Below, piece after piece: positions 51,494 through 61,356 of a DNA stretch of 64,000 bases. Location of the stretch: positions 1-64,000 of the forward strand of contig JBLMXQ010000040.1 in the NCBI GenBank assembly GCA_050257855.1, read 5' to 3'. Source of the DNA: JBLMXQ01 sp050257855 (GTDB lineage: Bacteria > Acidobacteriota > Vicinamibacteria > Vicinamibacterales > CAVVIG01). A program made the position numbers and the translations under genes. The notes under the pieces were generated by a model. The model ran no database searches, was not told the origin of the DNA, and was given only the letters and a program-made list of their open reading frames with translations. Positions within the stretch are counted from its first letter, which is position 1. Each line of letters begins with the position of its first letter.

Positions 51494-53053
51494 ATGAAGA
51501 CCCGCCGCACGTTCGCGCTCGCCGCCGTCCTCTCGGTGCTGGTCGCCCTGCCCCTGGCGGCCCAGTGGCCGCTGGCCGAGAAGGTCGACCTCGACGCGGT
51601 GTACCGCATCAAGGACGAGGGCTTCCATCACTCGAAGGTGATGGAGATCGAAAGCTACCTGACCGACGTCTACGGCCCGCGGCTCACGAACTCGCCGGAT
51701 ATGCGCGAAGCGGCCGAGTGGGCCGAGACGACGATGAAAGGGTGGGGGCTGGCCAACGTCCACACCGAGGCCTGGCCGTTCGGCCGCGGCTGGCAGAACG
51801 ACCGGTTCGTCGCGATGGCGCTGAAGCCGCGCGCGTATCCGCTCATCGGGTTCACGAAGGCGTGGACGCCCGGCACCAGCGGCCCGGTGACCGGCGAGGC
51901 GATCCTGGCGGTGATCGACACCGAGAAGGATTTCGACCAGTGGCGCGGCAAGCTGCATGGCAAGTTCGTGCTGACCGCCCCGATGCCGGAGGTCGATGCG
52001 CATTTCGAGCCGCTCGGTCACCGTTACACCGGCGAAGACCTCGAGAAGCTCGCGATGCAGCCCGACGTGTCGAAGCCTCCGCGGCGGTTCTTCTTCTCGC
52101 CGGAGCGGCGCGAGTTCGAGAAGAAGAAGATGGCATTCTTCGTCAGCGAAGGCGTCGCCGCGCTCGTCGACCCGGGCCGCCACGACGGCGGCACGTACAT
52201 CGTCGCGTCCGGAGGCTCACGCGATCCGAAGGATCCGCCGGTGCCGCCGCAGGTCGTCCTCGCGGTCGAGCACTACGGCCGCATCGTCCGCACGCTCGAG
52301 AAGAAGATTCCGGTGACGCTGGAGATGGATATTCAGAACAAGTTCTACGACCAGGATCTGAACTCGTTCAACATCGTCGCGGAGATTCCAGGCACCGACA
52401 AGGCGGACGAGGTGGTGATGCTCGGCGCCCACTTCGACTCGTGGCACGGCGGCACCGGCGCGACCGACAACGCCGCCGGGTCGGCGGTCATGATGGAGGC
52501 GATGCGCATCCTGAAGGAGAGCGGCCTGAAGCTGCGCCGCACGGTGCGCCTGGGGCTGTGGACCGGCGAGGAGCAGGGACTGCTCGGCTCGAAGGCGTAC
52601 GTCAAGGCTCACTTCGGCGACCCGGAGACGATGCAGCTGAAGCCGGAGCACGAGAAGCTCGACGCATACTTCAACGTCGACAACGGGACGGGGCTGATTC
52701 GCGGCGTCTACCTGCAGGGCAACGAGGCGGTGGCGCCGATCTTCCAGGCCTGGATGGAGCCGTTCAGGAACGTGGGCATGACAACGCTGTCGATCCGCAA
52801 CACCGGCGGCACCGACCATTTGTCGTTCGACGCGGTCGGTCTTCCGGGGTTCCAGTTCATCCAGGATCCGGTCGAATACGAGACGCGCACGCACCACACC
52901 AACATGGACGTGTTCGAGCGCATCCAGCCGAACGACATGATGAACAACGCGGTCATCGTCGCATCGTTCGTGTACGACGCCGCCAACCGCGACGAGAAGC
53001 TGCCGAGGAAGGCGCTGCCGAAGCCTGCGCCGAAAACCACGTCGCAGCAGTAG
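51494..53053 (+). CDS. Exported M28-family metallopeptidase
   Basis: 519 aa with GGGAGG 8 nt before the ATG. Signal peptide MKTRRTFALAAVLSVLVALP. A PA-like insert covers about residues 130-280. The catalytic core: MLGAHFDSWHGGTGATDN, GLWTGEEQGLLGSKAYVKAH, YFNVDNGTGLIRGVYLQG, SIRNTGGTDHLSFDAVGLP and THHTNMDVFERI. The third M28 enzyme of the window. It converges with malQ (14 bp between stops) and is divergent from the M23 gene. Confidence 0.93.
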   Translation: MKTRRTFALAAVLSVLVALPLAAQWPLAEKVDLDAVYRIKDEGFHHSKVMEIESYLTDVYGPRLTNSPDMREAAEWAETTMKGWGLANVHTEAWPFGRGWQNDRFVAMALKPRAYPLIGFTKAWTPGTSGPVTGEAILAVIDTEKDFDQWRGKLHGKFVLTAPMPEVDAHFEPLGHRYTGEDLEKLAMQPDVSKPPRRFFFSPERREFEKKKMAFFVSEGVAALVDPGRHDGGTYIVASGGSRDPKDPPVPPQVVLAVEHYGRIVRTLEKKIPVTLEMDIQNKFYDQDLNSFNIVAEIPGTDKADEVVMLGAHFDSWHGGTGATDNAAGSAVMMEAMRILKESGLKLRRTVRLGLWTGEEQGLLGSKAYVKAHFGDPETMQLKPEHEKLDAYFNVDNGTGLIRGVYLQGNEAVAPIFQAWMEPFRNVGMTTLSIRNTGGTDHLSFDAVGLPGFQFIQDPVEYETRTHHTNMDVFERIQPNDMMNNAVIVASFVYDAANRDEKLPRKALPKPAPKTTSQQ

Positions 53054-53067
53054 CGCCTTCGGTGAGC

Positions 53068-54654
53068 TCATAGACGACCGTAACGGGATGCCCAGGCGCG
53101 CAGAGCGTCGCGGCGCTCGCGCGCCTCGGGAATCTCGTCGAGCCGGTCGATCGGCCACGGCAGCCGGTAGGTCCAGTTGTCGTCGGAGATCGTCGCGGGG
53201 TCGTTGATCCGATCGCGCCACCCGAACACGTCGCACAGGGGCAGCACGAGCAGGCTGGATCCCGACGCGAACAGCGCCTCGAGCAGCGTGTCGCGCAAAG
53301 CCGGCGTGAACGGCTGATCGGCGACGTCGCGGCCGCCCGCGAGGCGGCGGACGGTCTCGAGCGCGGCGAGCTCCCGACGCTCCTCTGCGGGCGCTGCATC
53401 CCACCAGACCGCCAGCGGCTCCGTATCGTGGGTCCCCGACGTGGCCACCGAGGCAGGAGGGTATTCAGCGGGATCGACGAACGGCTGGCCCTCCTCGTTC
53501 CACCGCCGCTCCCACCGCAGCACGCGGTAGCCCGGGATGCCGAGCCGGCGCAGCGAGGCGCGCACGAAGTCGGGCACCGTGCCCAGATCCTCGGCGATGA
53601 TCTCCGGACCCGGCTCGCGGAAGATCGTCAGCACGCGCTCGCCGAGCTCCGTCTGCGCAGACTCCTCGTCGGGAGTGAAGAACGGCTCCCCCTCGCGATG
53701 CGGGCGTCCGTACGTTCGATAGAACCCGACGAGGTGGTCGACGCGGTACCCGTCGTAGAGATCCGCGCTGCGCCGCGCCCGATCGCGAAGCCACCGGAAG
53801 CCGTCGGCTTCGACGGCCTCCCAGCGATACACCGGCATGCCCCAGTCCTGACCCGCAGCGCTGAAGGCATCCGGCGGGGCGCCGACCGAGGCGTCGAGGC
53901 GGAACTGTCCCTGCCTCGCCCACACGTCCGCGCTGTCGCCGTCGACCATGAACGGCAGATCCCCGAACAGCGCCACACGCCGCGCTCTGGCAGCCGCGCG
54001 CGCCGCGTGCCACTGCGAATCGGCAATCCACTGCAGGTACTGATAGTGGAGGATTTCGCCGGCGAGCTCGCGGCGCGCGCGATCGAGCGCCCCCGCCTCG
54101 CGCTGCCGGAGCGCGTCGGGCCACTCGGTCCAGGGCCGCTCGCCGTCGCGCCCGTGGAGGGCGCGAAAGAGCGCGTAGTCCTCGACCCACCACGCCTGCG
54201 CGGCCAGAAAGCTTCGCAGACCGGCCGCGCGCGCGGTATCGCGGCTCCACTCCGCAGCGCGGAAACGCTCGAAGGCCGAGCGCAGCGCACGCCCCTTGGC
54301 GGCGCGCACGCGGGAATAGTCGATGCGCCCGGATCGCCGCGCGGCTTCGAGCATCGACCGGACGTCGTCGTCGAGCGCGTCCTCCCCTCCAGCCGCGCGG
54401 AACTCGGGCACGTCGGGCACGCGGATGTAGATCGGATCGATCGCCATCGCGCTGATCGCCGAGTACGGCGACGGCAGCCCCGGCGCCATCTCGTTCATCG
54501 GCAGCAGCTGCAGGACGCGCTGGCCGGCAGCGGCGAGCCACGCGGCGAGCGTCGCGATGTCGCCGATGTCGCCGATCCCCCAGCTCGCATCCGAAGGGCA
54601 GGAGAACAGCGGAACGAGCACACCCGCGCGACGGGTACCGCCCGCGTCACTCAT
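53068..54654 (-). CDS. malQ: 4-alpha-glucanotransferase (amylomaltase)
   Basis: 528 aa, GH77. PSDASWGIGDIGDIATLAAW and QLLPMNEMAPGLPSPYSAIS form the family start. Catalytic regions are DGYRVDHLVGFYRTYG (nucleophile Asp), IIAEDLGTVPDFVRA (acid/base Glu) and SGTHDTEPLAVWW (third carboxylate). Transfers alpha-1,4-glucan segments in glycogen or maltodextrin metabolism; cytoplasmic. Its start overlaps the upstream aminotransferase gene by 8 bp, so it is the last gene of a leftward operon. No other glycogen gene is nearby. Confidence 0.96.
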   Translation of the reverse strand: MSDAGGTRRAGVLVPLFSCPSDASWGIGDIGDIATLAAWLAAAGQRVLQLLPMNEMAPGLPSPYSAISAMAIDPIYIRVPDVPEFRAAGGEDALDDDVRSMLEAARRSGRIDYSRVRAAKGRALRSAFERFRAAEWSRDTARAAGLRSFLAAQAWWVEDYALFRALHGRDGERPWTEWPDALRQREAGALDRARRELAGEILHYQYLQWIADSQWHAARAAARARRVALFGDLPFMVDGDSADVWARQGQFRLDASVGAPPDAFSAAGQDWGMPVYRWEAVEADGFRWLRDRARRSADLYDGYRVDHLVGFYRTYGRPHREGEPFFTPDEESAQTELGERVLTIFREPGPEIIAEDLGTVPDFVRASLRRLGIPGYRVLRWERRWNEEGQPFVDPAEYPPASVATSGTHDTEPLAVWWDAAPAEERRELAALETVRRLAGGRDVADQPFTPALRDTLLEALFASGSSLLVLPLCDVFGWRDRINDPATISDDNWTYRLPWPIDRLDEIPEARERRDALRAWASRYGRL

Positions 54655-55840
54655 GCGGGCCGGCCGTGCGATCGAAGTGCCGCAGGATGTGTTCGACCGC
54701 GGTGCCGAAGACCGCCGGCGGCGGAAGCAGGCTCACGATCAGGAACGCTTCGCTCGGAAAATCGAAGAAGTACCCGGGATGCACGACGACGTCCGCGCGT
54801 TCGAGGAGATCGAGCACCAGCTCCTCTTCGCTCTGGAGACGCGGCACCTGCACCACCGCATACCAGCCGCCCTCGGCCGTCAGCACCCGGCAGGAAGGCG
54901 TCGCGACCGCCCGCGTGACGAGATATTCGTGATTCGCCGCAATCCGCGCCTGGATGCGGGCGCGGATTGCGGCTCCGCGCTCGAGCAGCTCGGCCGCCGC
55001 CGCCTGCACCGGCGTGGCCACCGACAGATACGTATCGCACGCGAGCTCCAGGCGCTCGAGCGCCGATGCCACGATCGCGTCGGGCCCGGAGACGGCGATC
55101 CACCCGAGCTTCACCTGGGGAAGACCGACCGCCTTCGACAGGCCGCCGAGTGCGAACACGAGCGCGTCGGGCCGATCGAGCACGCGCGCGGCGGACGCCC
55201 GCGCCCCCGGCAGGAGCTCGTAGTCCGCGAACACTTCGTCGACGACGAGCGCGACGCCGGAAGCGGCGCCGAGGCGCGCGAGCGCCTCCAGCTCGCCGGG
55301 CTTCACATACGAGCCGGTCGGATTGTTCGGACTGACCAGCAGCACGGCGCGCGTGCGCGGAGACAGGGCGCGTTCGATCCCCGCGACGTCGACCGCCCAG
55401 CCGCCGTGCAGATCGAGATCATACGGGCGGGGCACGAGCGCATCGAGGCGCGTCAGGTGCTCGAACAGCGGATAGCTCGGCCGCGGCACCAGAATCTCGT
55501 CGCCGGGATCGGCCAGCAGCTTGAACAGGAGGGAGTACGCCTCGCTCGTGCTCGCCGTCAGCGCTATCCGGTCGGGCGCGATCGTCACGCCCCGGCGTGC
55601 GTACTCGGCCGCGACTGCCGCGCGCGCGCTCGCGAGCCCGAACGGCTGCGGCTCGTACCGGAGGCCGCGCGGATCGGCCAGCGGCGCGAGCAGGTCCGGC
55701 GGATACTCGAAGCCGGCGCGGGTGGGATTCGATTCCGTCAGGTCGAGCAGGCGGCGTCCCTCGCGCCGCGCGCGCACGAGCGCCTGCGCCAGGCGGTTCG
55801 GCGCCAGGCTGGACGGCATCCGCGTGGAGAACCAGATCAC
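54647..55840 (-). CDS. Class I/II PLP aminotransferase
   Basis: 397 aa from GTG 55840, which overlaps the preceding stop (GTGA); MIWFSTRMPSSLAPNRLAQA fits the family N-terminus better than the inner ATG at 55819. Landmarks: LLDLTESNPTRAGFEYP, ALTASTSEAYSLLFKLLADP, LLVSPNNPTGSYVKP, VVDEVFADYELL and FALGGLSKAVGLPQVKLGW with the PLP lysine. Related to aspartate/alanine-type aminotransferases; the substrate cannot be told. Sits between the HEAT-cyclophilin gene and malQ with overlaps on both sides. Confidence 0.9.
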   Translation of the reverse strand: MIWFSTRMPSSLAPNRLAQALVRARREGRRLLDLTESNPTRAGFEYPPDLLAPLADPRGLRYEPQPFGLASARAAVAAEYARRGVTIAPDRIALTASTSEAYSLLFKLLADPGDEILVPRPSYPLFEHLTRLDALVPRPYDLDLHGGWAVDVAGIERALSPRTRAVLLVSPNNPTGSYVKPGELEALARLGAASGVALVVDEVFADYELLPGARASAARVLDRPDALVFALGGLSKAVGLPQVKLGWIAVSGPDAIVASALERLELACDTYLSVATPVQAAAAELLERGAAIRARIQARIAANHEYLVTRAVATPSCRVLTAEGGWYAVVQVPRLQSEEELVLDLLERADVVVHPGYFFDFPSEAFLIVSLLPPPAVFGTAVEHILRHFDRTAGPHE

Positions 55841-57873
55841 GGCGTCAGGATTTCAATCTTGTCGATCACGTCGCCTTCCAGGATCCGGTCGACGACGTCG
55901 ATGCCGTTCAGCACCTGCCCGAAAACCGTGTATTCGTGGTCGAGTCGAGGGTTGTCGACGAGGTCGATGAAGATCTGCGCGTCTCCCGTGTCGCGGCCGC
56001 GCGTCGAGATGCCGACCGCTCCGCGCACGTGCGGCCAGAGGCCCAGCTCGTCGCGCATGAAGGACGGGTAGCCGATGTACTCGTTCGCGCCAGGGCTGCC
56101 GCCCTGCACGACGAAGTCCGGCACGACGCGGTGGAAGGTCAGGCCGTTGTAATAGCCCGACTCGGCGAGGGAGACGAACCGCACGACGGTCGCCGGCGCC
56201 TCGAGCGTGAACAGGGCGAGATCGAACGTCCCGACGCCCCGGACCGTGACTCGCGCCCGGGCGCCGGCCAGCCGGTCCAGCTCTTCTGCCGTCACCGACG
56301 ATGCGATGGCCGTCCGCCTGGCCGGTTCCTTCACGGGCGATCCGGCCTTCGCGAGCGCATCGGCAACCGCCTGGCGGGCGTCGTGCGAGTTGTCGTGCCC
56401 CTCGTCGATCAGCCGCTGCCATGCCGACCGCAACGCATTCACCGCGTCGGACGACTTCGTGCCGGCCAGCGCCAGCGCGGCGGCGCGAATCGCCTGGTAC
56501 CCGTGCCGGCCGAGCGCCCGCACGTACACCGCATCCGCGTCATGTCCGGCCAACCTGCCGAGCGCGTCGATGGCGGCCTCGACCACGTTGTCGTCGGGAT
56601 CGGCTGCGAGGCGCTCGAGCGTCGCGCGGTCCCGCAGCACCGCCGCCGCCCGCGCTGCGTACATCCGCAACTGCCAGATCGACGAGCCGGTGAACCGTGC
56701 GAGGTCGGCCGAGGCGCGCGGCGGATCGGCCGACGCCAGCGCGACGATGGCGTGGGCGGCGCGATGCCAGGCCCGCGGAACCATCGCGGCGGACGGCCTG
56801 GTGACTTCGCGGGCGAGCAGGTCGACGGCATCGGGATCCGCGCCGCAGGCGCCGAGCAGGTCGATCGCGAGCAGCGCGACGTGCGCGTCCTCGTCGCCGG
56901 TCCAGACGAACGCCGTCTTGCACGCGGCCGCGCCGCCGTTCGCGCTGAGCGCGCGCAGCGCCTCGAACCGCACCATGCCGGCTTCGTCGCGAAGACCGGC
57001 CCGAATTGCGCCGGCGGCAACATCCGTATCCGCGCCCGCGGCCGCGCGCATCGCCAGCCGCCTCACCTGCGGGTCCGGATCCGAGAGCGCACGCGTCAGC
57101 GTCGCCGCGCCGACCGTGTCGGCGTCGACCAGCGCCTGAAGCGCGAGCCGTCGCACGCGGGCGTCGCGCGGCAGGTCGTTGCGGAAATTCTCCTGGAGCC
57201 CGTCTCCCGACGTGGTCGGCATGGCGGCCGATCCGGCCGGCGGCGCCGGGGCGGCCACTTCCGACAACGCCGCCACCGTCCCGGCGCCGGGTCGATGAAC
57301 CTTTCCCCGTAGGCGGATGAGAGCCTCGAAGCCCTTCGCAGCGCCGAGCCGATCGGTGACCGTGGCATCGTCTCCCGTCAGCGCGCCGAGCAGGGTGCGC
57401 TCGGCCCGCTGGTCCTGATCCGCCGTGGCGTACGGCAGGCGCCCGATGGTTTCCAGGATCGCCGCGCGGACGTCGGCGTCGGTGTCGACGCCCAGGCGGG
57501 TCGTGAGCAGATCCGCGACCTGATCGACCTGGGCCGTCGCGCGCGCGGCGTCGTGCTCGAGCGGCTCCACCGCCTGCCCGAGCGCGTTGGCGGCTTCCGC
57601 CCGCACTTCCGGAAACGTCGATCGGAGCGAGACCGCGATGTCACGAACGAGCGCAGGGCGCTCGAGACGACCGAGCGCGCGTACGGCGACGCGCGCCGTA
57701 TCACGATCGCCGCGGCGGGCGCCGCTCAGGATGAGCGACAGGTCGCGCGGCGTCGGCGCGCGGCGGTCCTCCGCCTGGATGATGGCGGCGCGCCGGGCGG
57801 GCTGCGCCCCGGCGCGCGCGGCGAGCACGAGCAGGATCGCCGCCGTCGCCCGCGCCATCCCGGCCGCCCGCAT
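55837..57873 (-). CDS. Fusion of HEAT repeats with a cyclophilin-type peptidyl-prolyl isomerase, exported
   Basis: 678 aa. ATG 57873 has AGGAGGT 8 nt upstream, inside the end of the DPP III gene. An N-terminal signal-like helix (ATAAILLVLAARAGA) is followed by HEAT-type helical repeats over about residues 45-520 (VRALGRLERPALVRDIAVSL, VRRLALQALVDADTVGAATL, VVEAAIDALGRLAGHDADAV). The cyclophilin domain occupies about 535-678: NGLTFHRVVPDFVVQGGSPG with the catalytic Arg, GAVGISTRG, AQIFIDLVDN and YTVFGQVLNGIDVVDRI. Expected to bind and isomerise proline bonds of client proteins outside the cytoplasm. Overlaps the aminotransferase gene by four bases. Confidence 0.92.
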   Translation of the reverse strand: MRAAGMARATAAILLVLAARAGAQPARRAAIIQAEDRRAPTPRDLSLILSGARRGDRDTARVAVRALGRLERPALVRDIAVSLRSTFPEVRAEAANALGQAVEPLEHDAARATAQVDQVADLLTTRLGVDTDADVRAAILETIGRLPYATADQDQRAERTLLGALTGDDATVTDRLGAAKGFEALIRLRGKVHRPGAGTVAALSEVAAPAPPAGSAAMPTTSGDGLQENFRNDLPRDARVRRLALQALVDADTVGAATLTRALSDPDPQVRRLAMRAAAGADTDVAAGAIRAGLRDEAGMVRFEALRALSANGGAAACKTAFVWTGDEDAHVALLAIDLLGACGADPDAVDLLAREVTRPSAAMVPRAWHRAAHAIVALASADPPRASADLARFTGSSIWQLRMYAARAAAVLRDRATLERLAADPDDNVVEAAIDALGRLAGHDADAVYVRALGRHGYQAIRAAALALAGTKSSDAVNALRSAWQRLIDEGHDNSHDARQAVADALAKAGSPVKEPARRTAIASSVTAEELDRLAGARARVTVRGVGTFDLALFTLEAPATVVRFVSLAESGYYNGLTFHRVVPDFVVQGGSPGANEYIGYPSFMRDELGLWPHVRGAVGISTRGRDTGDAQIFIDLVDNPRLDHEYTVFGQVLNGIDVVDRILEGDVIDKIEILTP

Positions 57874-57879
57874 CGTGCC

Positions 57880-59838
57880 CTACCTCCTGAGCTCCCGGGT
57901 CATCGCCGAGTACTCGAGCATCTGCGCCGCCAGATCCTGCGGATGCGTGATGGCGACGTCCACGATTCCGCCGCTCGCGTCGACGACCGGCTCGAGCCGC
58001 GGCATCACGAATCCGGTGTACGAGGGCAGGTGCAGCCGATCCACCCGTTCCACGACCTCGTCGCGCAGCGCGGGGTCGAAATGCACGCCGTAGGTCTCGA
58101 ACAGCTGCCGCGCGGCGTCGTAGTCGCCCTCGGCCTTGATCCGCTGCACGTGCGCGAGCAGGCGTCCGACGCCCTCGCGGAACGCCGGCACGCTGGCCAG
58201 GACGTAGTACGTCCGGCCGTCGCGCTCGCGGATCTCGATCGCACCGGTGTGCGCCATCAGCCAGTGGACGATCATCTGGCGGTTCCGCATGTGATCTTCT
58301 TCGATCGTCGTTCCCTGCCGGACGCGCCGGAGCTGCACGAGCGCGTTCCGTGCGTACCCCTCGTACTCGGCGCGCACGATCTCGTCGTGGTCGGACTCCG
58401 CCACGAGCCCCAGCTCCACGAGCTTTCGATCGGCGACGAAGTAGAGCGCGACGAGATCGGCGCGCGACTCCTCCAGCGCCGAGTACTGCTCGCGCAGCGC
58501 CGCCTGCGGATTGCCCATCAGGCGCTCGTCGACCTTGCCGGATCCGTGGCCGATCACCTCGTGCAGGTCCGTCGTCAGCTCCGAGGCGAAGGCGCTCCAC
58601 TTTTCGGCGCGCGCCGCCTCCTCTGCGCTCCAGGAGAATTCGCGCCTGAACTCCGGCAGCATCGACTTCTCGTACGCCTCGTTGACGTTGGACAGCGACA
58701 CCGACTTGCTGCCGTATTGCTCGCGGATCGACTGGTCGTTCGGCAGGTTGATGCCCACCGGCGTCACGGGGCCCGAGTCGCCGGTCTCGACGATGACGTC
58801 GATCGCGCGGGCCGTGACGCCGCGGACGCCGGCCTTGCGGTACTTCGGATCCCACGGCATGCGGTCTTCGAACCACTGCGCGTGGTCGGCGATCGTGCGG
58901 ATCTGCGCCGTCTTCTCGTGGTTCACGAAATAGACGAGCGCCTCCCAGGCGCCCTTGACGCCCCGCGCGTCCAGGTACACCTCGACGAAGCCGTTGATCG
59001 TGTCGACCGCCGCCCCGGCGTCGCGCACCCAGGCGACGTCGTACGCTTCGCGGTCCGCGGTCTCGCCCGTTCGATAAAAGCGAATCAGCGCGCGGAGCGC
59101 CGCGGCGGTCGGTTCGGCAGCGAACGGAAGGGCAGCCTCCAGGTGGCCGACGATAGCGGCGATGTGACGGCCGTACCGGCCGCCGACGCGGTACACCTCC
59201 TCGACGAGGCGTCCCTCGCGCTTCACCAGACGGGAGTTGAGCGGATGCGCTTCAGTGAACCCGTCCAGATCCTCCAGCGTCACGCCGTCGTAGAGGTTGT
59301 TGGCGCTCGCCGCGAGGATGTCGGTGTCAGGCGGGGGCGTCTTGCACGTCACCATCGGATCGGTGTCCGGATCGAAGAACAGGGGCTGCAGGCGCGCGAG
59401 CAGGGTGTCGAGCGTCTCGCCGGAACGCAGGTGCATCTCGGCGCCGTTGCGCACGGCGATGCGCGCGGCCGCCGCGAACGCTTCCGGCGTGCACGTGAGC
59501 ACGAACTTGCGCGCCGTCAGGTTGTTGTACGGCCCGGTATTGATCCAGAACAGCTTCGTGTAGCGCTCGATCTCCGCGAGCGTCGCGGAACCGATTCCAT
59601 GCGGACGACTGAGGATGGCCTCGAGCAGATCGCGCATCTCGAGATTGTGCGCGTAGCGCTGGTCGTAGAAGATGTCGCGCCCCGCAATCGCCGCCTGGTA
59701 CAGGTGCCAGGCGAGCCGCTTCTCCCCGGGCGACAGATTCGCGAACCCGTCTGCGTACACCTGCACGACCGCGGCGTCGTCGACCCGCTCGAGGAGGTAG
59801 CGCCGCGTGTCCGGGACGGCCGGCGTGACGAGCGTCAT
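57880..59838 (-). CDS. Dipeptidyl-peptidase III family metallopeptidase (M49)
   Basis: 652 aa, no signal peptide, hence cytoplasmic. The zinc motif is H426-E427-V-I-G-H431, the six-residue HExxGH special to M49. The third ligand is expected at E457 in ALEESRADLVALYF, matching the EECRAE motif of DPP III. NLTARKFVLTCTPEAFAAAA and GSKSVSLSNVNEAYEKS also fit bacterial M49. It releases dipeptides from the N-terminus of oligopeptides. Second gene of the leftward operon, 61 bp after the beta-CASP gene and 6 bp before the HEAT-cyclophilin gene. Confidence 0.93.
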   Translation of the reverse strand: MTLVTPAVPDTRRYLLERVDDAAVVQVYADGFANLSPGEKRLAWHLYQAAIAGRDIFYDQRYAHNLEMRDLLEAILSRPHGIGSATLAEIERYTKLFWINTGPYNNLTARKFVLTCTPEAFAAAARIAVRNGAEMHLRSGETLDTLLARLQPLFFDPDTDPMVTCKTPPPDTDILAASANNLYDGVTLEDLDGFTEAHPLNSRLVKREGRLVEEVYRVGGRYGRHIAAIVGHLEAALPFAAEPTAAALRALIRFYRTGETADREAYDVAWVRDAGAAVDTINGFVEVYLDARGVKGAWEALVYFVNHEKTAQIRTIADHAQWFEDRMPWDPKYRKAGVRGVTARAIDVIVETGDSGPVTPVGINLPNDQSIREQYGSKSVSLSNVNEAYEKSMLPEFRREFSWSAEEAARAEKWSAFASELTTDLHEVIGHGSGKVDERLMGNPQAALREQYSALEESRADLVALYFVADRKLVELGLVAESDHDEIVRAEYEGYARNALVQLRRVRQGTTIEEDHMRNRQMIVHWLMAHTGAIEIRERDGRTYYVLASVPAFREGVGRLLAHVQRIKAEGDYDAARQLFETYGVHFDPALRDEVVERVDRLHLPSYTGFVMPRLEPVVDASGGIVDVAITHPQDLAAQMLEYSAMTRELRR

Positions 59839-59899
59839 CTCGCGGCGAGCCCCGCGTCAGCCGCGATCAGCGGCAGTCCCGGTCCCATGCGGTCAATTG

Positions 59900-61279
59900 T
59901 CACAGATTGACCGCGACCGATTCCAGGTAGTCCGCGATGTGCGTGGGCCAGCCCCGCTCCTTCGCGATGCGGGCCTGCAGCCCTTCGAGCCCGCTCGGCT
60001 CGCCGTGCACGAGGTAGGTGATCGACGGAGGCCGCGTGAAGCCGGAGAGCCAGCGCATGATCTCCGCCGCGTCGGCGTGCGCCGACATCGACTCGATGCG
60101 ATCGATGCGGGCGGCGACGCGGACCATCTGCCCGTGCATCTTGATCTCTCGTGCGCCGTCCACCAGGAGCCGGCCGCGCGTGCCCGCCGCCTGAAAACCC
60201 ACGAACAGCACGGTGTTCCGCTCGTCGGGTAACGCCGCCTCGAGATGGTGCAGCACGCGGCCGCCGGTCGCCATCCCGCTCGCCGCGATGACGATGGCCG
60301 GGCCGTGCGAGGCGACGAGCGCCTTGGACTGCTCGACGGAGTCGACGGTCTGGAGGCGTTCGGTGCAGAACGCACAGACTTCGCGCGCCCCGGAGGTCAT
60401 CTCGGGATCCAGCTCGCTGGCGCGGGCGCGGTAGAACTTCAGCGCCCCGATGGCCATCGGGCTGTCGACGTACACCGGCAGCGCCGGAATCCGATGCGCC
60501 AGCTCGAGCCGTCTGAGCCAATAGAGCAGTTCCTCGACGCGGCCGATCGCGAACGACGGGACGATCAGCCGCCCGCCGCGCTGGATCGTGTCGTTGACGA
60601 CCTTCGCCAGCCGCGAGGCGTCGTCGTCGGCCTCGTGCAGGCGGTCGCCGTACGTCGACTCCACCAGGAGCACGTCCGCCTCGGCGATCGGCGACGGATC
60701 GGGCAGCACCGGCCGGCCATATCGGCCGAGGTCGCCGCCGAAGAGCAGCGTTTTGCCGTTGACGTGCAGCCGCGCGTACGCGGACCCGAGCAGATGCCCC
60801 GCGTTGACGAAGTCCATCTCGACGCCCGGGACGATCTGAATCGGACGGTCGTAGCCGACCGGCTGGAGCCGATCCAGAGCCCGCGCGGCGTCGGCCTCCG
60901 TGTACAGGGGAAGCGCCGGTGCGTGCTTCGAGTAGCCGTGGCGATTCGCCTGCCGCGCGTCCTCCTCCTGGATGCGTGCGGAGTCGGGCAGCACGAGCGT
61001 GCAGAGATCGCGCGTGCCCGGCGTGCAATACACGCGTCCTTTGAATCCCTGCGCGACCAGGCGAGGCAGGTACCCGCAGTGATCGAGATGGGCATGGGTC
61101 AGGACCACGGCGTCGATCGTCGAGGGATCGACGGGCAGAGGCGCCCAGTTGCGCAGGCGGAGTTCCTTCAGTCCCTGGAACAGACCGCAATCCACCAGCA
61201 CGCGATGCGCGCCGGTGTCGAGCAGGTGCTTGGAGCCGGTGACCGTGCGCGCGGCCCCGAGGAAGGTCAGCGTCGGCAT
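59900..61279 (-). CDS. Metallo-beta-lactamase fold hydrolase with beta-CASP and RMMBL domains
   Basis: 459 aa from ATG 61279. FLGAARTVTGSKHLLDTG opens the fold, LTHAHLDHCGYLPRL is the H-x-H-x-D-H zinc motif, FVNAGHLLGSA and LLFGGDLGRYGRP supply further ligands. The beta-CASP part follows (STYGDRLHEADDD, RLIVPSFAIGRVEELLYWLR), and the C-terminal part has ASGMATGGRVLHHLEAAL and SAHADAAEIMRWL. Such proteins are mRNA 3'-processing-type (CPSF-like) or RNase J-related ribonucleases. TATAGT lies 6 nt before the ATG without a ribosome site. Leads the operon toward malQ. Confidence 0.93.
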   Translation of the reverse strand: MPTLTFLGAARTVTGSKHLLDTGAHRVLVDCGLFQGLKELRLRNWAPLPVDPSTIDAVVLTHAHLDHCGYLPRLVAQGFKGRVYCTPGTRDLCTLVLPDSARIQEEDARQANRHGYSKHAPALPLYTEADAARALDRLQPVGYDRPIQIVPGVEMDFVNAGHLLGSAYARLHVNGKTLLFGGDLGRYGRPVLPDPSPIAEADVLLVESTYGDRLHEADDDASRLAKVVNDTIQRGGRLIVPSFAIGRVEELLYWLRRLELAHRIPALPVYVDSPMAIGALKFYRARASELDPEMTSGAREVCAFCTERLQTVDSVEQSKALVASHGPAIVIAASGMATGGRVLHHLEAALPDERNTVLFVGFQAAGTRGRLLVDGAREIKMHGQMVRVAARIDRIESMSAHADAAEIMRWLSGFTRPPSITYLVHGEPSGLEGLQARIAKERGWPTHIADYLESVAVNL

Positions 61280-61285
61280 CTGATG

Positions 61286-61291
61286 ACTATA
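61286..61291 (-). promoter_or_regulatory. -10-like TATAGT before the beta-CASP operon
   Basis: Minus strand, exactly six bases before the ATG at 61279, in the 77-bp divergent region shared with the DPP IV gene. The position predicts transcription from the A of the ATG. Confidence 0.45.
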
Positions 61292-61356
61292 CTGGATGGG
61301 CGCGTCCTTCGTATTCATCGTGGGCGCGTGACGCCAGGCGTCGAAGGAGATCGTTG

